This document shows, in pieces, positions 1 to 8,652 of a stretch of DNA of 64,000 nucleotides. The notes beneath the pieces are model-generated. The model did no database searches and was not told where the DNA came from. It saw only the letters and a program-made list of their open reading frames with translations. The stretch is from positions 119,015 through 183,014 of the forward strand of contig FOXT01000005.1 of the NCBI GenBank assembly GCA_900115795.1. The letters run 5' to 3'. The number at the start of each line of letters is the position of its first letter. Within the stretch, counting starts at the first letter, position 1. Position numbers and translations under genes: made by a program. The stretch is from Lachnospiraceae bacterium XBB1006. GTDB taxonomy: Bacteria > Bacillota > Clostridia > Lachnospirales > Lachnospiraceae.

Positions 1-2
1 GA

Positions 3-2891
3 GGTTCTGCACAGAACCCTGATATCTTCTTCCAGGCAAGAGAAGCTTGCAACAGCAAGTATGACGCTATGCCGGCTATCGTTCAGGAATACATGGACAA
101 GGTTAACGAGAAGATTGGAACAGATTATAAATTATTCAACTACTATGGTGCAGCTGATGCGAAACATGTTATCGTTGCTATGGGATCTGTTTGCGAGACC
201 ATCGACGAGACCATCGACTACTTAGTAGAAAAAGGTGAGAAGGTAGGTCTTATCAAAGTTCGTCTTTACAGACCATTCTGCAAAGAAGCTTTAATCGAGG
301 CTATTCCGGATACTGTAGAACAGATTACTGTTCTTGACAGAACCAAAGAGCCAGGTGCAATGGGTGAACCATTATACTTAGACGTTGTTTCCGCATTAAA
401 GGGAAGCAAATTCGACAAGACTCCAGTCTTTACAGGACGTTATGGTCTTGCTTCTAAAGATACTACACCGGGTCAGATCATCGCTGTTTACAACAACCAT
501 GATAAGGCTAAATTTACGGTAGGTATCAACGATGATGTTACACATCTTTCTCTTGAAGTGAAAGAGAACCCTGTAACAACTCCGGAAGGAACCATCAACT
601 GCAAGTTCTGGGGATTAGGAGCTGACGGTACCGTTGGAGCTAACAAGAACTCCATCAAGATTATCGGTGATAACACAGATATGTATGCACAGGCATACTT
701 TGATTATGACTCTAAGAAGTCCGGTGGTGTAACAATTTCTCACTTACGTTTTGGTAAGAAAGCAATTCGTTCCACATACCTTATCAGCAAGGCAAACTTC
801 GTAGCTTGCCACAATCCTGCATATGTTCATAAATATAACATGGTTCAGGATTTAGTTGATGGCGGTACATTCCTTTTGAACTGCTCCTGGGATATGGCAG
901 GACTTGAAGAGAACTTACCGGGACAGATGAAACGTTACATCGCTGAGCACAACATTAAATTCTATACCATCGACGGAATTAAGATTGGTAAAGAAATCGG
1001 ACTTGGCGGACGTATCAACACCGTATTGCAGTCTGCATTCTTCAAACTCTCCGGAGTTCTTGATGAAGCAAAGGCAATTGAACTTATGAAAGCAGCTGCA
1101 AAGGCTACTTATGGTAAGAAAGGTGACAACATCGTTCAGATGAACTACGCTGCAATTGATCAGGGTGCACAGCAGATCGTTAAGATTGACGTTCCTGCAA
1201 GCTGGAAAGATTGCAAAGATGAGTTCCTTGGAAAGAAAGCTGAAGGCGACAACAAAGCAGTTATCGACTTCGTTAACAATATTCAGATTCCTGTTAACGC
1301 TCAGGAAGGAAACAAATTACCTGTTTCTGCATTCAAAGAGTATGTTGATGGTACAACACCATCCGGAACAGCTGCATACGAGAAACGTGGTGTTGCAGTA
1401 GACGTTCCTGTATGGGATTCTTCAAAATGTATCCAGTGTAACTTCTGTTCTTATGTATGTCCACACGCTGTAATCAGACCAGTGGCTATGACAGAAGAAG
1501 AAGCTAAGAAGGCACCGGAAGGCATGAAGATGCTTGACATGACCGGAATGCCACAGTACAAGTTTGCTGTAACAGTTTCTACTTATGACTGTACAGGATG
1601 TGGTTCTTGTGTCAATGTCTGCCCAGGTATGAAGGGTGAGAAGGCATTATCTATGCAGAACTTCGAAGTAAATGCAGATGATCAGAAATACTTCGACTTT
1701 GGTAGAACTGTAACCGTTAAAGAAGACGTTGTTGAGAAATTCAAAGCAGCTTCTGTTAAGGGATCTCAGTTCAAACAGCCACTCCTTGAGTTCTCCGGAG
1801 CTTGTGCAGGATGTGGAGAGACTCCATATGCGAAGTTAGTTACACAGTTATTCGGTGATAGAATGTACATTGCAAATGCTACCGGATGTTCTTCCATCTG
1901 GGCTAACTCTGCACCTTCTACACCATACACCGTTACTCCGGAAGGAAAAGGACCGGCTTGGTCTAACTCCTTATTCGAGGATGGCGCTGAGTTTGGTTAC
2001 GGTATGTTCCTTGCTCAGAAGGCACTTCGTGACGGTTTGAAAGAGAAAGTATCTGATATCGTTGCAAATGGTAGCGATGCAGATGTGAAGGCAGCTGGAC
2101 AGAAATGGTTAGATACCTTCAGCTGTGGCGTAGAAAATGGTAAAGCAACAGATGAATTAGTAGCTGCATTAGAGAAATGTGGATGCGACAAGGGCAAAGA
2201 AATCTTAAATGACAAAGACTTCTTAGCTAAGAAATCCCAGTGGATCTTCGGTGGAGACGGATGGGCATACGATATCGGATTTGGTGGTGTAGACCACGTA
2301 CTTGCTTCCGGTAGAGATATCAACATCTTAGTATTCGATACCGAGGTTTATAGTAACACAGGTGGACAGTCTTCTAAATCTACACCAACCGGAGCAATCG
2401 CACAGTTTGCTGCTGGTGGTAAAGAAGTTAAGAAGAAAGACCTTGCAGCAATCGCAATGAGCTATGGTTATGTATACGTTGCTCAGGTATCCATGGGTGC
2501 TGATTACAACCAGTGTGTAAAGGCAATTTCTGAAGCAGAAGCATATCCGGGACCATCTCTCGTAATTTGCTACGCTCCATGTATCAACCATGGTATCAAG
2601 AAAGGTATGGCTAAATCTCAGACAGAAGAGAAATTAGCAGTTGAGGCAGGATACTGGCACAACTTCCGCTACAACCCAGCACTTGCAGCAGAAGGAAAAC
2701 CGGCATTCAGCTTAGACAGCAAAGAGCCAACCGGCGATTACAAAGAGTTCTTAAACGGAGAAGTTCGTTACAACGCACTTGTACGTGCTAACCCAGCAAG
2801 AGCTGAGGAACTCTTCAACGTAGCAGAGAACAATGCAAAGGCTAAGAGAGCTCATCTTGAGAAATTAGTGAAATTATACGGTGCTGAATAA
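3..2891 (+). CDS. nifJ: pyruvate:ferredoxin (flavodoxin) oxidoreductase, 5'-truncated
   Basis: The enzyme oxidises pyruvate with CoA to acetyl-CoA and CO2 and passes electrons to ferredoxin or flavodoxin in the cytoplasm; it is central to anaerobic fermentation. The frame is open to the window edge, so the N-terminus (about 200 residues by comparison with the usual ~1,170) is missing; 962 residues are visible. Two ferredoxin-type 4Fe-4S motifs are seen, CIQCNFCSYVCP (from about 1428) and CTGCGSCVNVCPG (from about 1590). A further Cys pair in GACAGCGETPY and the TPP-binding stretch GDGWAYDIG followed by VYSNTGGQ are typical of the C-terminal domain. The single-chain fusion order (domains I to VI) matches the clostridial homodimeric type. 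A strong terminator follows directly. Identity is very secure; only the start is unknown. Confidence 0.97.
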   Translation, partial: GSAQNPDIFFQAREACNSKYDAMPAIVQEYMDKVNEKIGTDYKLFNYYGAADAKHVIVAMGSVCETIDETIDYLVEKGEKVGLIKVRLYRPFCKEALIEAIPDTVEQITVLDRTKEPGAMGEPLYLDVVSALKGSKFDKTPVFTGRYGLASKDTTPGQIIAVYNNHDKAKFTVGINDDVTHLSLEVKENPVTTPEGTINCKFWGLGADGTVGANKNSIKIIGDNTDMYAQAYFDYDSKKSGGVTISHLRFGKKAIRSTYLISKANFVACHNPAYVHKYNMVQDLVDGGTFLLNCSWDMAGLEENLPGQMKRYIAEHNIKFYTIDGIKIGKEIGLGGRINTVLQSAFFKLSGVLDEAKAIELMKAAAKATYGKKGDNIVQMNYAAIDQGAQQIVKIDVPASWKDCKDEFLGKKAEGDNKAVIDFVNNIQIPVNAQEGNKLPVSAFKEYVDGTTPSGTAAYEKRGVAVDVPVWDSSKCIQCNFCSYVCPHAVIRPVAMTEEEAKKAPEGMKMLDMTGMPQYKFAVTVSTYDCTGCGSCVNVCPGMKGEKALSMQNFEVNADDQKYFDFGRTVTVKEDVVEKFKAASVKGSQFKQPLLEFSGACAGCGETPYAKLVTQLFGDRMYIANATGCSSIWANSAPSTPYTVTPEGKGPAWSNSLFEDGAEFGYGMFLAQKALRDGLKEKVSDIVANGSDADVKAAGQKWLDTFSCGVENGKATDELVAALEKCGCDKGKEILNDKDFLAKKSQWIFGGDGWAYDIGFGGVDHVLASGRDINILVFDTEVYSNTGGQSSKSTPTGAIAQFAAGGKEVKKKDLAAIAMSYGYVYVAQVSMGADYNQCVKAISEAEAYPGPSLVICYAPCINHGIKKGMAKSQTEEKLAVEAGYWHNFRYNPALAAEGKPAFSLDSKEPTGDYKEFLNGEVRYNALVRANPARAEELFNVAENNAKAKRAHLEKLVKLYGAE

Positions 2892-2922
2892 TTAAAGCTT
2901 CGTACTATATTGATAACGACGG

Positions 2923-2963
2923 AACCACCGTACTTTCCTTCCGGAAGGTGCGGTGGTTTTTTT
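2923..2963 (+). terminator. intrinsic terminator of nifJ
   Basis: AACCACCG (2923-2930) pairs with CGGTGGTT (2951-2958), extended inward by a second near-complementary stem around TTCC, and is followed by a T run to 2963. It lies 32 bases after the nifJ stop codon. Confidence 0.92.
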
Positions 2964-2976
2964 GTGCAGAGCACTT

Positions 2977-3021
2977 AGTGAGTCAAGCCTGAAGGGCGCA
3001 GACGAACTTAGTGCGAGCCAT
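2977..3021. repeat. 45-bp direct repeat, copy 1
   Basis: This 45-bp unit begins AGTGAGTCAAGCC and ends CTTAGTGCGAGCCAT, and is repeated at 3081-3125 with a single T/C difference. It contains the motif CTTAGTG more than once. It lies in the non-coding gap between the nifJ terminator and the leucine-rich-repeat gene. It looks like a dispersed intergenic repeat, but no other copy was noticed in this window. Confidence 0.9.
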
Positions 3022-3080
3022 ATCCGAACACTTGGCGACGCCGTAGGCGGAGCCTTAGTGAGAGGATAGTGCAGAGGAAT

Positions 3081-3125
3081 AGTGAGTCAAGCCCGAAGGG
3101 CGCAGACGAACTTAGTGCGAGCCAT
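3081..3125. repeat. 45-bp direct repeat, copy 2
   Basis: This is the second copy of the unit at 2977-3021, 44 of 45 bases identical, 104 bp downstream start to start. The bases between the copies (3022-3080) hold a short GC-rich inverted repeat around GACGCCGTAGGCGG and another CTTAGTGAG-like fragment, so the whole block from 2970 to 3125 appears built from related pieces. Confidence 0.9.
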
Positions 3126-3135
3126 GGCGGTAAAT

Positions 3136-3164
3136 TTGAAAATGTGAAAAAAGTGTGATAGAAT
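3136..3164 (+). promoter_or_regulatory. sigma-A promoter of the leucine-rich-repeat gene
   Basis: TTGAAA (3136-3141) and TAGAAT (3159-3164) are separated by exactly 17 bp, 25 bp upstream of the start codon at 3190. The promoter starts just after the second direct repeat. Confidence 0.8.
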
Positions 3165-3189
3165 AGAAAGACCAAGGAAAGGACAGAAA

Positions 3190-4191
3190 ATGGTAGCGAA
3201 AGCAAATCGAAAATTGATAATCATGGTAGCTAGCGCGCTGATAGCTGGCACTGTTTTGGCTGTACAATATTTTTTCCCGATAAAGCGTGGAGGTGTCGAT
3301 TCCTATGGTATGGGTTGGGAATTCAATACGATGACACAGACTATGAAGTTCCATAACGATACCGATGAAATTATAAAAATGCATGATTACGAGCAGAAAT
3401 CTTGTGAAGAACAAGTTGAGGATTACGCGCCACCATGGTGGAAATATAGTAGCAGATGTAAATGCATAATAATCGGGAAAAAAATTGAGTACATAGGAAA
3501 AGAAGCTTTTTGTGATTTTGATAGACTATCTAGAGTTGAAATAGCAAGCGATGTAGTGGAAATAGGAAAAAGCGCATTTAAGAATTGTAATAGCTTAAAA
3601 ACGTTTCAATGTCCACAAAATTTGAAATTGATTGGAGAAGAAGCTTTCAAAGATAGTGGGCTACAGAAAATCGAAATGAACAAAGGGCTTAAAATTATCG
3701 GACAAAGTGCTTTTGGTGGAACGAAGTTGAAAAATGTTGTAATTCCTGAAACAGCAAAGTATATTGGAGAGAAAGCGTTTCGGTTTTCGGAGCTAGAAAG
3801 CATAAAACTTCCAAAGGAGATTAATGTTTTACCTGCATGTATATTTGAGGGGTGTACAAATTTAAAAGATATACGTATGCCTGATAAAGTAAAGAAAATT
3901 GGTGATGCAGCTTTTAGTATGTATTATCAATATGCAGAGTGCAAGTTAAAGACCTTAGATATTCCAAACGACGTTGAGCAGATTGGCGACAATATTTTAA
4001 AATTTAATCAAAATATTCAAAGGCTAAAGATAGAGTCAAAAACGATTAAGCGGGTAGCGAATTTGGCTTTTCAAGATATCAATCCGAAGGTGATAGTTGA
4101 AGTTCCTGCGGATAACTATGACGAATACAAAGAAATGCTCTATAGTCATGGGTTGCCGAAGTCTGCAAAGGTGGTTCCGTTTGAACAGTAA
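3190..4191 (+). CDS. BspA-like leucine-rich-repeat (LRR_5) surface protein
   Basis: The product has 333 residues. A hydrophobic segment at about residues 8-26, after a short basic start, is a signal anchor or uncleaved signal, so the protein is probably exported and membrane-tethered. From about residue 90 there are six or more LRR_5 repeats of the form IGxxAFxxCxxLxxxxxPxxxxxIG, ending near residue 310. LRR_5 proteins of gut Clostridia are usually surface or adhesion proteins, but the ligand here is unknown. The gene is visibly richer in A/T and in AGA, ATA and TTA codons than its neighbours, and it sits between direct repeats and another promoter as a single-gene unit, which suggests recent acquisition. 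AAGGAAAGG precedes the ATG. Confidence 0.85.
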   Translation: MVAKANRKLIIMVASALIAGTVLAVQYFFPIKRGGVDSYGMGWEFNTMTQTMKFHNDTDEIIKMHDYEQKSCEEQVEDYAPPWWKYSSRCKCIIIGKKIEYIGKEAFCDFDRLSRVEIASDVVEIGKSAFKNCNSLKTFQCPQNLKLIGEEAFKDSGLQKIEMNKGLKIIGQSAFGGTKLKNVVIPETAKYIGEKAFRFSELESIKLPKEINVLPACIFEGCTNLKDIRMPDKVKKIGDAAFSMYYQYAECKLKTLDIPNDVEQIGDNILKFNQNIQRLKIESKTIKRVANLAFQDINPKVIVEVPADNYDEYKEMLYSHGLPKSAKVVPFEQ

Positions 4192-4213
4192 TAGGAAAAG
4201 AAAAAATTAATAG

Positions 4214-4242
4214 TTGGAAAGAACACGTTCATGTGCTATACT
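4214..4242 (+). promoter_or_regulatory. sigma-A promoter of the DUF512 gene
   Basis: TTGGAA (4214-4219) and TATACT (4237-4242) are spaced 17 bp. Transcription would start near 4249, so the upstream in-frame TTG at 4214 cannot be the translation start, which supports ATG 4295. Confidence 0.82.
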
Positions 4243-4270
4243 TTTGAAAGGTATATCGTGTGAACGTGTT
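4222..4270. promoter_or_regulatory. 10-bp inverted repeat flanking the DUF512 -10 box
   Basis: AACACGTTCA (4222-4231) and TGAACGTGTT (4261-4270) are perfect reverse complements with a 29-bp spacer that contains the -10 box. One arm lies between -35 and -10, the other just downstream of the start site. This placement suits a repressor or dimer-binding operator more than an RNA stem, because the left arm is not transcribed. Confidence 0.55.
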
Positions 4271-4294
4271 TTGACGTATACGGAAAGGAAATTT

Positions 4295-5605
4295 ATGAAG
4301 AAACAGGAACATACTGTGAAATCCATAGCGCCGGGCAGTATTGCCGAAGAGCTTGGAATTGAACCGGGGGATCGACTGGTAGAAATTAATGGCCAGAAGG
4401 TGAAGGATGTTTTTGATTATCACTATTTGTGTAATGAAGAATTCCTGACAGTGGTGATTGAGAAGCCTGATGGAGAAGAGTGGGAATTTGATATTGAGAA
4501 AGAATATGAAGACGATTTAGGCATTGAATTTGAGAATGGGATGATGGATGACTATCGTTCTTGCAGCAATAAATGTATTTTTTGTTTTATTGATCAAATG
4601 CCGCCGGGAATGCGTGAAACGTTGTATTTTAAAGATGATGACAGCCGGCTGTCGTTTTTACAAGGAAACTACGTGACATTGACAAACATGAGCGAAGAAG
4701 ATGTGGAGCGAATTATTACGTATAAGATGTCACCGATTAATGTGTCTGTGCAGACTATGAATCCGGAACTTCGCTGTATGATGCTTCATAATCGTTTTGC
4801 AGGGGAAGCCCTTAAGAAGATTTATCGTTTTGCAGAGGCCGGAATTGTAATGAATGGACAGATTGTTTTGTGCAAAGGCGTGAATGATGGAGCGGAATTA
4901 GAATATAGCTTGCAGGAGTTGTTTAAGCTCGCACCGGCGATGCAAAGTGTTTCCGTGGTGCCGGTGGGCTTATCGAAGTATCGCGAAGGGTTGTATCCCT
5001 TAGAGCCCTTTAACAAAGAAGAGGCCGGAGCGACCATTGATATTATTGAAAAATGGCAGAAGATTGCTTATGATCGATTCGGATTTCATTTTGCACAGGC
5101 CAGCGATGAATGGTATTTGTTGGCAGATCGGCCATTGCCGGAAGAAGAACGCTACGATGGCTTTTTGCAGCTTGAAAATGGTGTTGGAATGATTACACTT
5201 CTGGAAAAGGAGTTTTCCGAAGCACTTGCGGCGGCAGAACCATCGGATAAAGAAAAGCATATACTGGCTGCAACCGGCAGGTTGATAGCACCTACCATTG
5301 CGAAACTTAGTGAACGTGTGCGGGAGAAATTTCCCAATGTTCATGTGCGGGTGAAGGCGATTCGCAATGATTTTTTTGGAGAACGGATTACGGTGGCAGG
5401 ATTGATTACCGGACAGGATTTAATAGCGCAAGTGAAGGACGATTGCCCGGAAGATACCCTTTTAATTCCTATTAGCATGTTGCGAAGTGGGGAGGAAACG
5501 CTGCTTGATGATTATACGGTGTCCCAGGTTTCAGAGATTATCGGAAAACCAATTCGTATTGTAAAATCCGATGGTGCAGATCTTTTGCAGTCGATGATTG
5601 AATAA
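4295..5605 (+). CDS. PDZ plus radical-SAM-like DUF512 family protein
   Basis: The product has 436 residues. Residues 1-70 form a PDZ-like domain (SIAPGSIAEELGIEPGD). It is followed by the cysteine cluster CSNKCIFC (CX3CX2C, near residues 92-99), typical of a radical SAM 4Fe-4S site, and the DUF512 C-terminal domain. The reaction catalysed by this family is not established. The ATG at 4295 has AAAGGAAA six bases upstream and lies downstream of the promoter, so it is preferred over the longer TTG frame. The gene stands directly before der, a neighbourhood common in Clostridia, which hints at a link to ribosome or RNA biology; that link is inference. Confidence 0.88.
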   Translation: MKKQEHTVKSIAPGSIAEELGIEPGDRLVEINGQKVKDVFDYHYLCNEEFLTVVIEKPDGEEWEFDIEKEYEDDLGIEFENGMMDDYRSCSNKCIFCFIDQMPPGMRETLYFKDDDSRLSFLQGNYVTLTNMSEEDVERIITYKMSPINVSVQTMNPELRCMMLHNRFAGEALKKIYRFAEAGIVMNGQIVLCKGVNDGAELEYSLQELFKLAPAMQSVSVVPVGLSKYREGLYPLEPFNKEEAGATIDIIEKWQKIAYDRFGFHFAQASDEWYLLADRPLPEEERYDGFLQLENGVGMITLLEKEFSEALAAAEPSDKEKHILAATGRLIAPTIAKLSERVREKFPNVHVRVKAIRNDFFGERITVAGLITGQDLIAQVKDDCPEDTLLIPISMLRSGEETLLDDYTVSQVSEIIGKPIRIVKSDGADLLQSMIE

Positions 5606-5626
5606 AATTGTTTTTTGTACTATACT
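5598..5626 (+). promoter_or_regulatory. sigma-A promoter of the der operon
   Basis: TTGAAT (5598-5603) and TATACT (5621-5626) are spaced 17 bp. The -35 box overlaps the stop codon of the DUF512 gene, so der, plsY and gpsA have their own start as well as possible read-through. Confidence 0.8.
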
Positions 5627-5655
5627 AATACAAGTATTTGAGAAAGGAAGAAACT

Positions 5656-6978
5656 ATGAGTAAACCAGTTGTAGCAATTGTAGGTAGACCGAATGTTGGA
5701 AAGTCTACTTTGTTTAATGCAATTGCAGGAGAGAGAATTTCCATAGTGCAGGATACGCCGGGTGTTACCAGAGACCGTATTTATGCGGACGTAACCTGGT
5801 TGGATCATGCTTTTACCATGATTGATACCGGTGGTATTGAACCGGAGTCGAAGGATATTATTTTAAGTCAGATGCGTGCACAGGCTGAGGTTGCCATTGA
5901 GACGGCGGATGTAATTGTGTTTATCACCGATGTGCATCAGGGGCTTGTTGACGCGGATTCCAAGGTTGCGGACATGCTTCGCAGAAGTAAGAAACCGGTG
6001 TTGTTGGTAGTGAACAAAGTCGATGATTTTGCAAAATATATGCCGGATGTATATGAGTTCTATAATTTGGGAATTGGTGACCCGATTCCGGTATCTGCAG
6101 CTTCACGCTTGGGAATTGGCGATTTGCTTGATGAAATCGTGAAGGATTTTCCACAGCAGAGTGCAGAGGAATTGGAAGATGAGCGTCCAAAGGTTGCCAT
6201 TATTGGGAAACCGAATGTGGGTAAGTCTTCTTTGGTTAATAAGTTATGTGGAGAAAGTCGTGTTATCGTGTCGGATATTGCGGGAACCACCCGTGACGCC
6301 ATTGATACCAATGTGAAATACAACGGCAAAGAATATGTATTTATCGATACGGCAGGAATTCGTCGTAAGAATAAGATTAAAGAAGAAATAGAGCACTATA
6401 GCATTATTCGTGCGGTGGCGGCAGTAGAACGTGCAGATGTGGTGCTTTTGATGATTGATGCAACAGAAGGCGTGACGGAACAGGATGCGAAGATTGCCGG
6501 TGTTGCTCACGATCGGGGAAAAGGTATTATCATCGTTGTAAATAAGTGGGATGCCATTGAGAAGAACGATAAGACCATGTACCGTGAGACGGAGAAGATT
6601 CGTGATATTTTAAGTTTTATGTCTTATGCTGAGATTATGTTTGTATCCGCAAAGACAGGGCAGCGATTGAATCAGATTTATGATATGATTGACGTGGTAA
6701 TCGAGAACAATGCTATGCGTGTCGCTACCGGCGTGCTGAACGAGATTATGACGGAAGCGGTTGCCATGCAGCAGCCTCCAACGGATAAAGGAAAGCGCCT
6801 GAAGCTATTTTATATTACCCAGGCGTCCACGAAGCCACCAACATTTGTTATTTTTGTTAATGACAAGAAGCTGATGCATTTTTCCTATCAGCGTTATTTA
6901 GAGAATCGTATCCGTGATACCTTTGGATTTAAGGGTACGAGTTTGCGATTCATTATACGTGAGAGAAAGGGCGAATAA
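5656..6978 (+). CDS. der: ribosome-associated GTPase Der (EngA)
   Basis: Der is an essential GTPase with two tandem G domains that acts in 50S ribosomal subunit maturation. The 440-residue product shows the first P-loop GRPNVGKST with DTPG and NKVD, a second P-loop GKPNVGKSS with DTAG and NKWD, and the C-terminal KH-like domain ending [10 protein letters not shown]. The ATG at 5656 has AAAGGAAG upstream; the earlier TTG at 5638 lies inside the untranslated leader. plsY begins one base after the stop codon, so the two are translationally close and probably cotranscribed. Confidence 0.98.
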   Translation: MSKPVVAIVGRPNVGKSTLFNAIAGERISIVQDTPGVTRDRIYADVTWLDHAFTMIDTGGIEPESKDIILSQMRAQAEVAIETADVIVFITDVHQGLVDADSKVADMLRRSKKPVLLVVNKVDDFAKYMPDVYEFYNLGIGDPIPVSAASRLGIGDLLDEIVKDFPQQSAEELEDERPKVAIIGKPNVGKSSLVNKLCGESRVIVSDIAGTTRDAIDTNVKYNGKEYVFIDTAGIRRKNKIKEEIEHYSIIRAVAAVERADVVLLMIDATEGVTEQDAKIAGVAHDRGKGIIIVVNKWDAIEKNDKTMYRETEKIRDILSFMSYAEIMFVSAKTGQRLNQIYDMIDVVIENNAMRVATGVLNEIMTEAVAMQQPPTDKGKRLKLFYITQASTKPPTFVIFVNDKKLMHFSYQRYLENRIRDTFGFKGTSLRFIIRERKGE

Positions 6979-6979
6979 G

Positions 6980-7645
6980 ATGGTTGTAGCGAGACTGATA
7001 TCCCTGCTCGTTGGTTATGTATGTGGATTGTTTGAGACCGGATATTTTTACGGAAAATCCAAGAATACCGATATTCGCGAACATGGAAGTGGCAATGCGG
7101 GAACTACCAATGCGTTGCGTACCTTTGGCATTGCCGGTGGTATTATAACGCTGTTAGGCGATGTGTGTAAGAGTGTCATTGCCATTATAAGCATATATGC
7201 GATATACCATACCCAATATCCGGGGGCAGTGTATTTATTGATGATGTATGCAGGATTGGGCGCTATTCTTGGCCACAATTTCCCGTTTTACCTGAATTTT
7301 CGGGGAGGAAAGGGAATTGCCTGTACGGCAGGATTTATTATTGCTTTTTGCCCGCTGATGGTGCCGGTGTGTCTTGTCGCTTTTGTGCTGATTGTTGCAA
7401 TTACCAGATACGTTTCCCTGGGTTCTATCGTGGTAGTATGCCTGTTTTTCATTCAATTGGTTTTGTTTGGAAATATGGGGTTGTTGCATTGTTCAGCGAG
7501 ATATTTGAACGAGATTTATTTGCTGGGAGCTATTATTATGATTTTGGCAATTGTAAGACACCGTAATAACATTGTAAAGTTAAAGAATAAAACAGAGAAT
7601 AAAATTAGTTTTCATAAAAACGGAAAAGAGGAGAATCATGCGTAA
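6980..7645 (+). CDS. plsY: acyl-phosphate:glycerol-3-phosphate acyltransferase PlsY
   Basis: PlsY transfers an acyl group from acyl-phosphate to glycerol-3-phosphate to make lysophosphatidic acid, the first membrane step of phospholipid synthesis. The 221-residue protein has several hydrophobic segments. It carries the family motifs SGNAGTTNALRTFG (about residues 38-51), GHNFPFYLNFRGGKGIA (about 101-117) and a conserved late loop. The ATG at 6980 follows GAGAGAAAGGG in the end of der. The last 8 bases overlap gpsA, which makes its substrate, so the operon pairs substrate supply with acylation. The acyl-phosphate partner gene plsX is not in the window. Confidence 0.95.
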   Translation: MVVARLISLLVGYVCGLFETGYFYGKSKNTDIREHGSGNAGTTNALRTFGIAGGIITLLGDVCKSVIAIISIYAIYHTQYPGAVYLLMMYAGLGAILGHNFPFYLNFRGGKGIACTAGFIIAFCPLMVPVCLVAFVLIVAITRYVSLGSIVVVCLFFIQLVLFGNMGLLHCSARYLNEIYLLGAIIMILAIVRHRNNIVKLKNKTENKISFHKNGKEENHA

Positions 7646-8651
7646 AGTAAGTGTAATTGGTGCAGGAAGCTGGGGAACCGCCCTTGCAATCGTATTGAAT
7701 GATAACGGTCATGATGTGACCATCTGGTCCATTCTGGAAGAGGAAATTGAAGATTTAAAGAAGAATCATGAGCATAAGGCAAAGTTGCCGGGGGTTCACA
7801 TTGATGAGAAGATTCATCTGACGGCAAACCTGGAAGAAGCCATGACAGATAAGGATATGTTGGTACTTGCCGTACCATCTGTTTTTACCAGAAGTACCGC
7901 AAAGAGTATGAAACCATATCTGAAAAAAGACCAGTTGGTTGTAACGGTTGCTAAGGGTATTGAAGAAGATACGAATCTTACCCTTGCAGAGATTATCAAA
8001 GAAGAACTTCCGGAGGCAGAAGTTGCGGTTCTTTGTGGACCGAGTCATGCGGAAGAGGTTGGAAGAAGAATTCCGACCACGGTTGTAGCAGGAAGTAAGA
8101 AGAAAGAAGTTGCGGAGCTTGTTCAGAATATCTTTATGAATGAGAACTTCCGTGTGTACACATCTCCGGACGTGCTTGGTATGGAAGTAGGTTCTTCTTT
8201 GAAGAATGTTATCGCTTTGGCCGCAGGTATGGCAGATGGCCTTGGTTATGGTGATAATACCAAAGCAGCGTTGATTACCAGAGGAATTGCAGAGATTGGT
8301 CGTCTGGCTGTTGCCATGGGAGCAAAGGTGGAAACCTTACAGGGATTAACCGGTATTGGTGATTTGATTGTTACCTGCGCTTCCGTACATAGCCGTAACC
8401 GTAAGGCGGGCTATTTGATTGGACAGGGAAAGACCATGAAGGAAGCCATGGATGAAGTGAAAATGGTAGTAGAGGGCGTCTACTCTGCCAAGGCGGCATT
8501 GCAGCTTGCGAAGAAATACAATGTGGAGATGCCGTTGGTGGAGCAGGTAAACCGTGTATTGTTTGAAGATTTTCCTGCTAAAGATGCGGTTAGAGAATTA
8601 ATGTTGCGAGATAAGAGAATTGAACATTCCGATTTAAGTTGGGACGAATAG
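7638..8651 (+). CDS. gpsA: NAD(P)H-dependent glycerol-3-phosphate dehydrogenase
   Basis: GpsA reduces dihydroxyacetone phosphate to sn-glycerol-3-phosphate for phospholipid synthesis. The 337-residue protein begins with the Rossmann motif GAGSWGTALA (residues 8-17). It contains the family signatures VAKGIE, LCGPSHAEEV, the catalytic-lysine region GSSLKNVIALAAGMADGLG and TGIGDLIVTC. The start overlaps plsY by 8 bp with GAGGAG upstream. Length and all motifs are normal for the family. Confidence 0.97.
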   Translation: MRKVSVIGAGSWGTALAIVLNDNGHDVTIWSILEEEIEDLKKNHEHKAKLPGVHIDEKIHLTANLEEAMTDKDMLVLAVPSVFTRSTAKSMKPYLKKDQLVVTVAKGIEEDTNLTLAEIIKEELPEAEVAVLCGPSHAEEVGRRIPTTVVAGSKKKEVAELVQNIFMNENFRVYTSPDVLGMEVGSSLKNVIALAAGMADGLGYGDNTKAALITRGIAEIGRLAVAMGAKVETLQGLTGIGDLIVTCASVHSRNRKAGYLIGQGKTMKEAMDEVKMVVEGVYSAKAALQLAKKYNVEMPLVEQVNRVLFEDFPAKDAVRELMLRDKRIEHSDLSWDE

Positions 8652-8652
8652 T

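Noticed and set aside
3008-3414. Overlapping minus-strand frames across the direct repeats and the LRR gene start
   Set aside because: They are Ser/Phe/Leu-rich shadows over repeats and a plus-strand gene, with no start signals.
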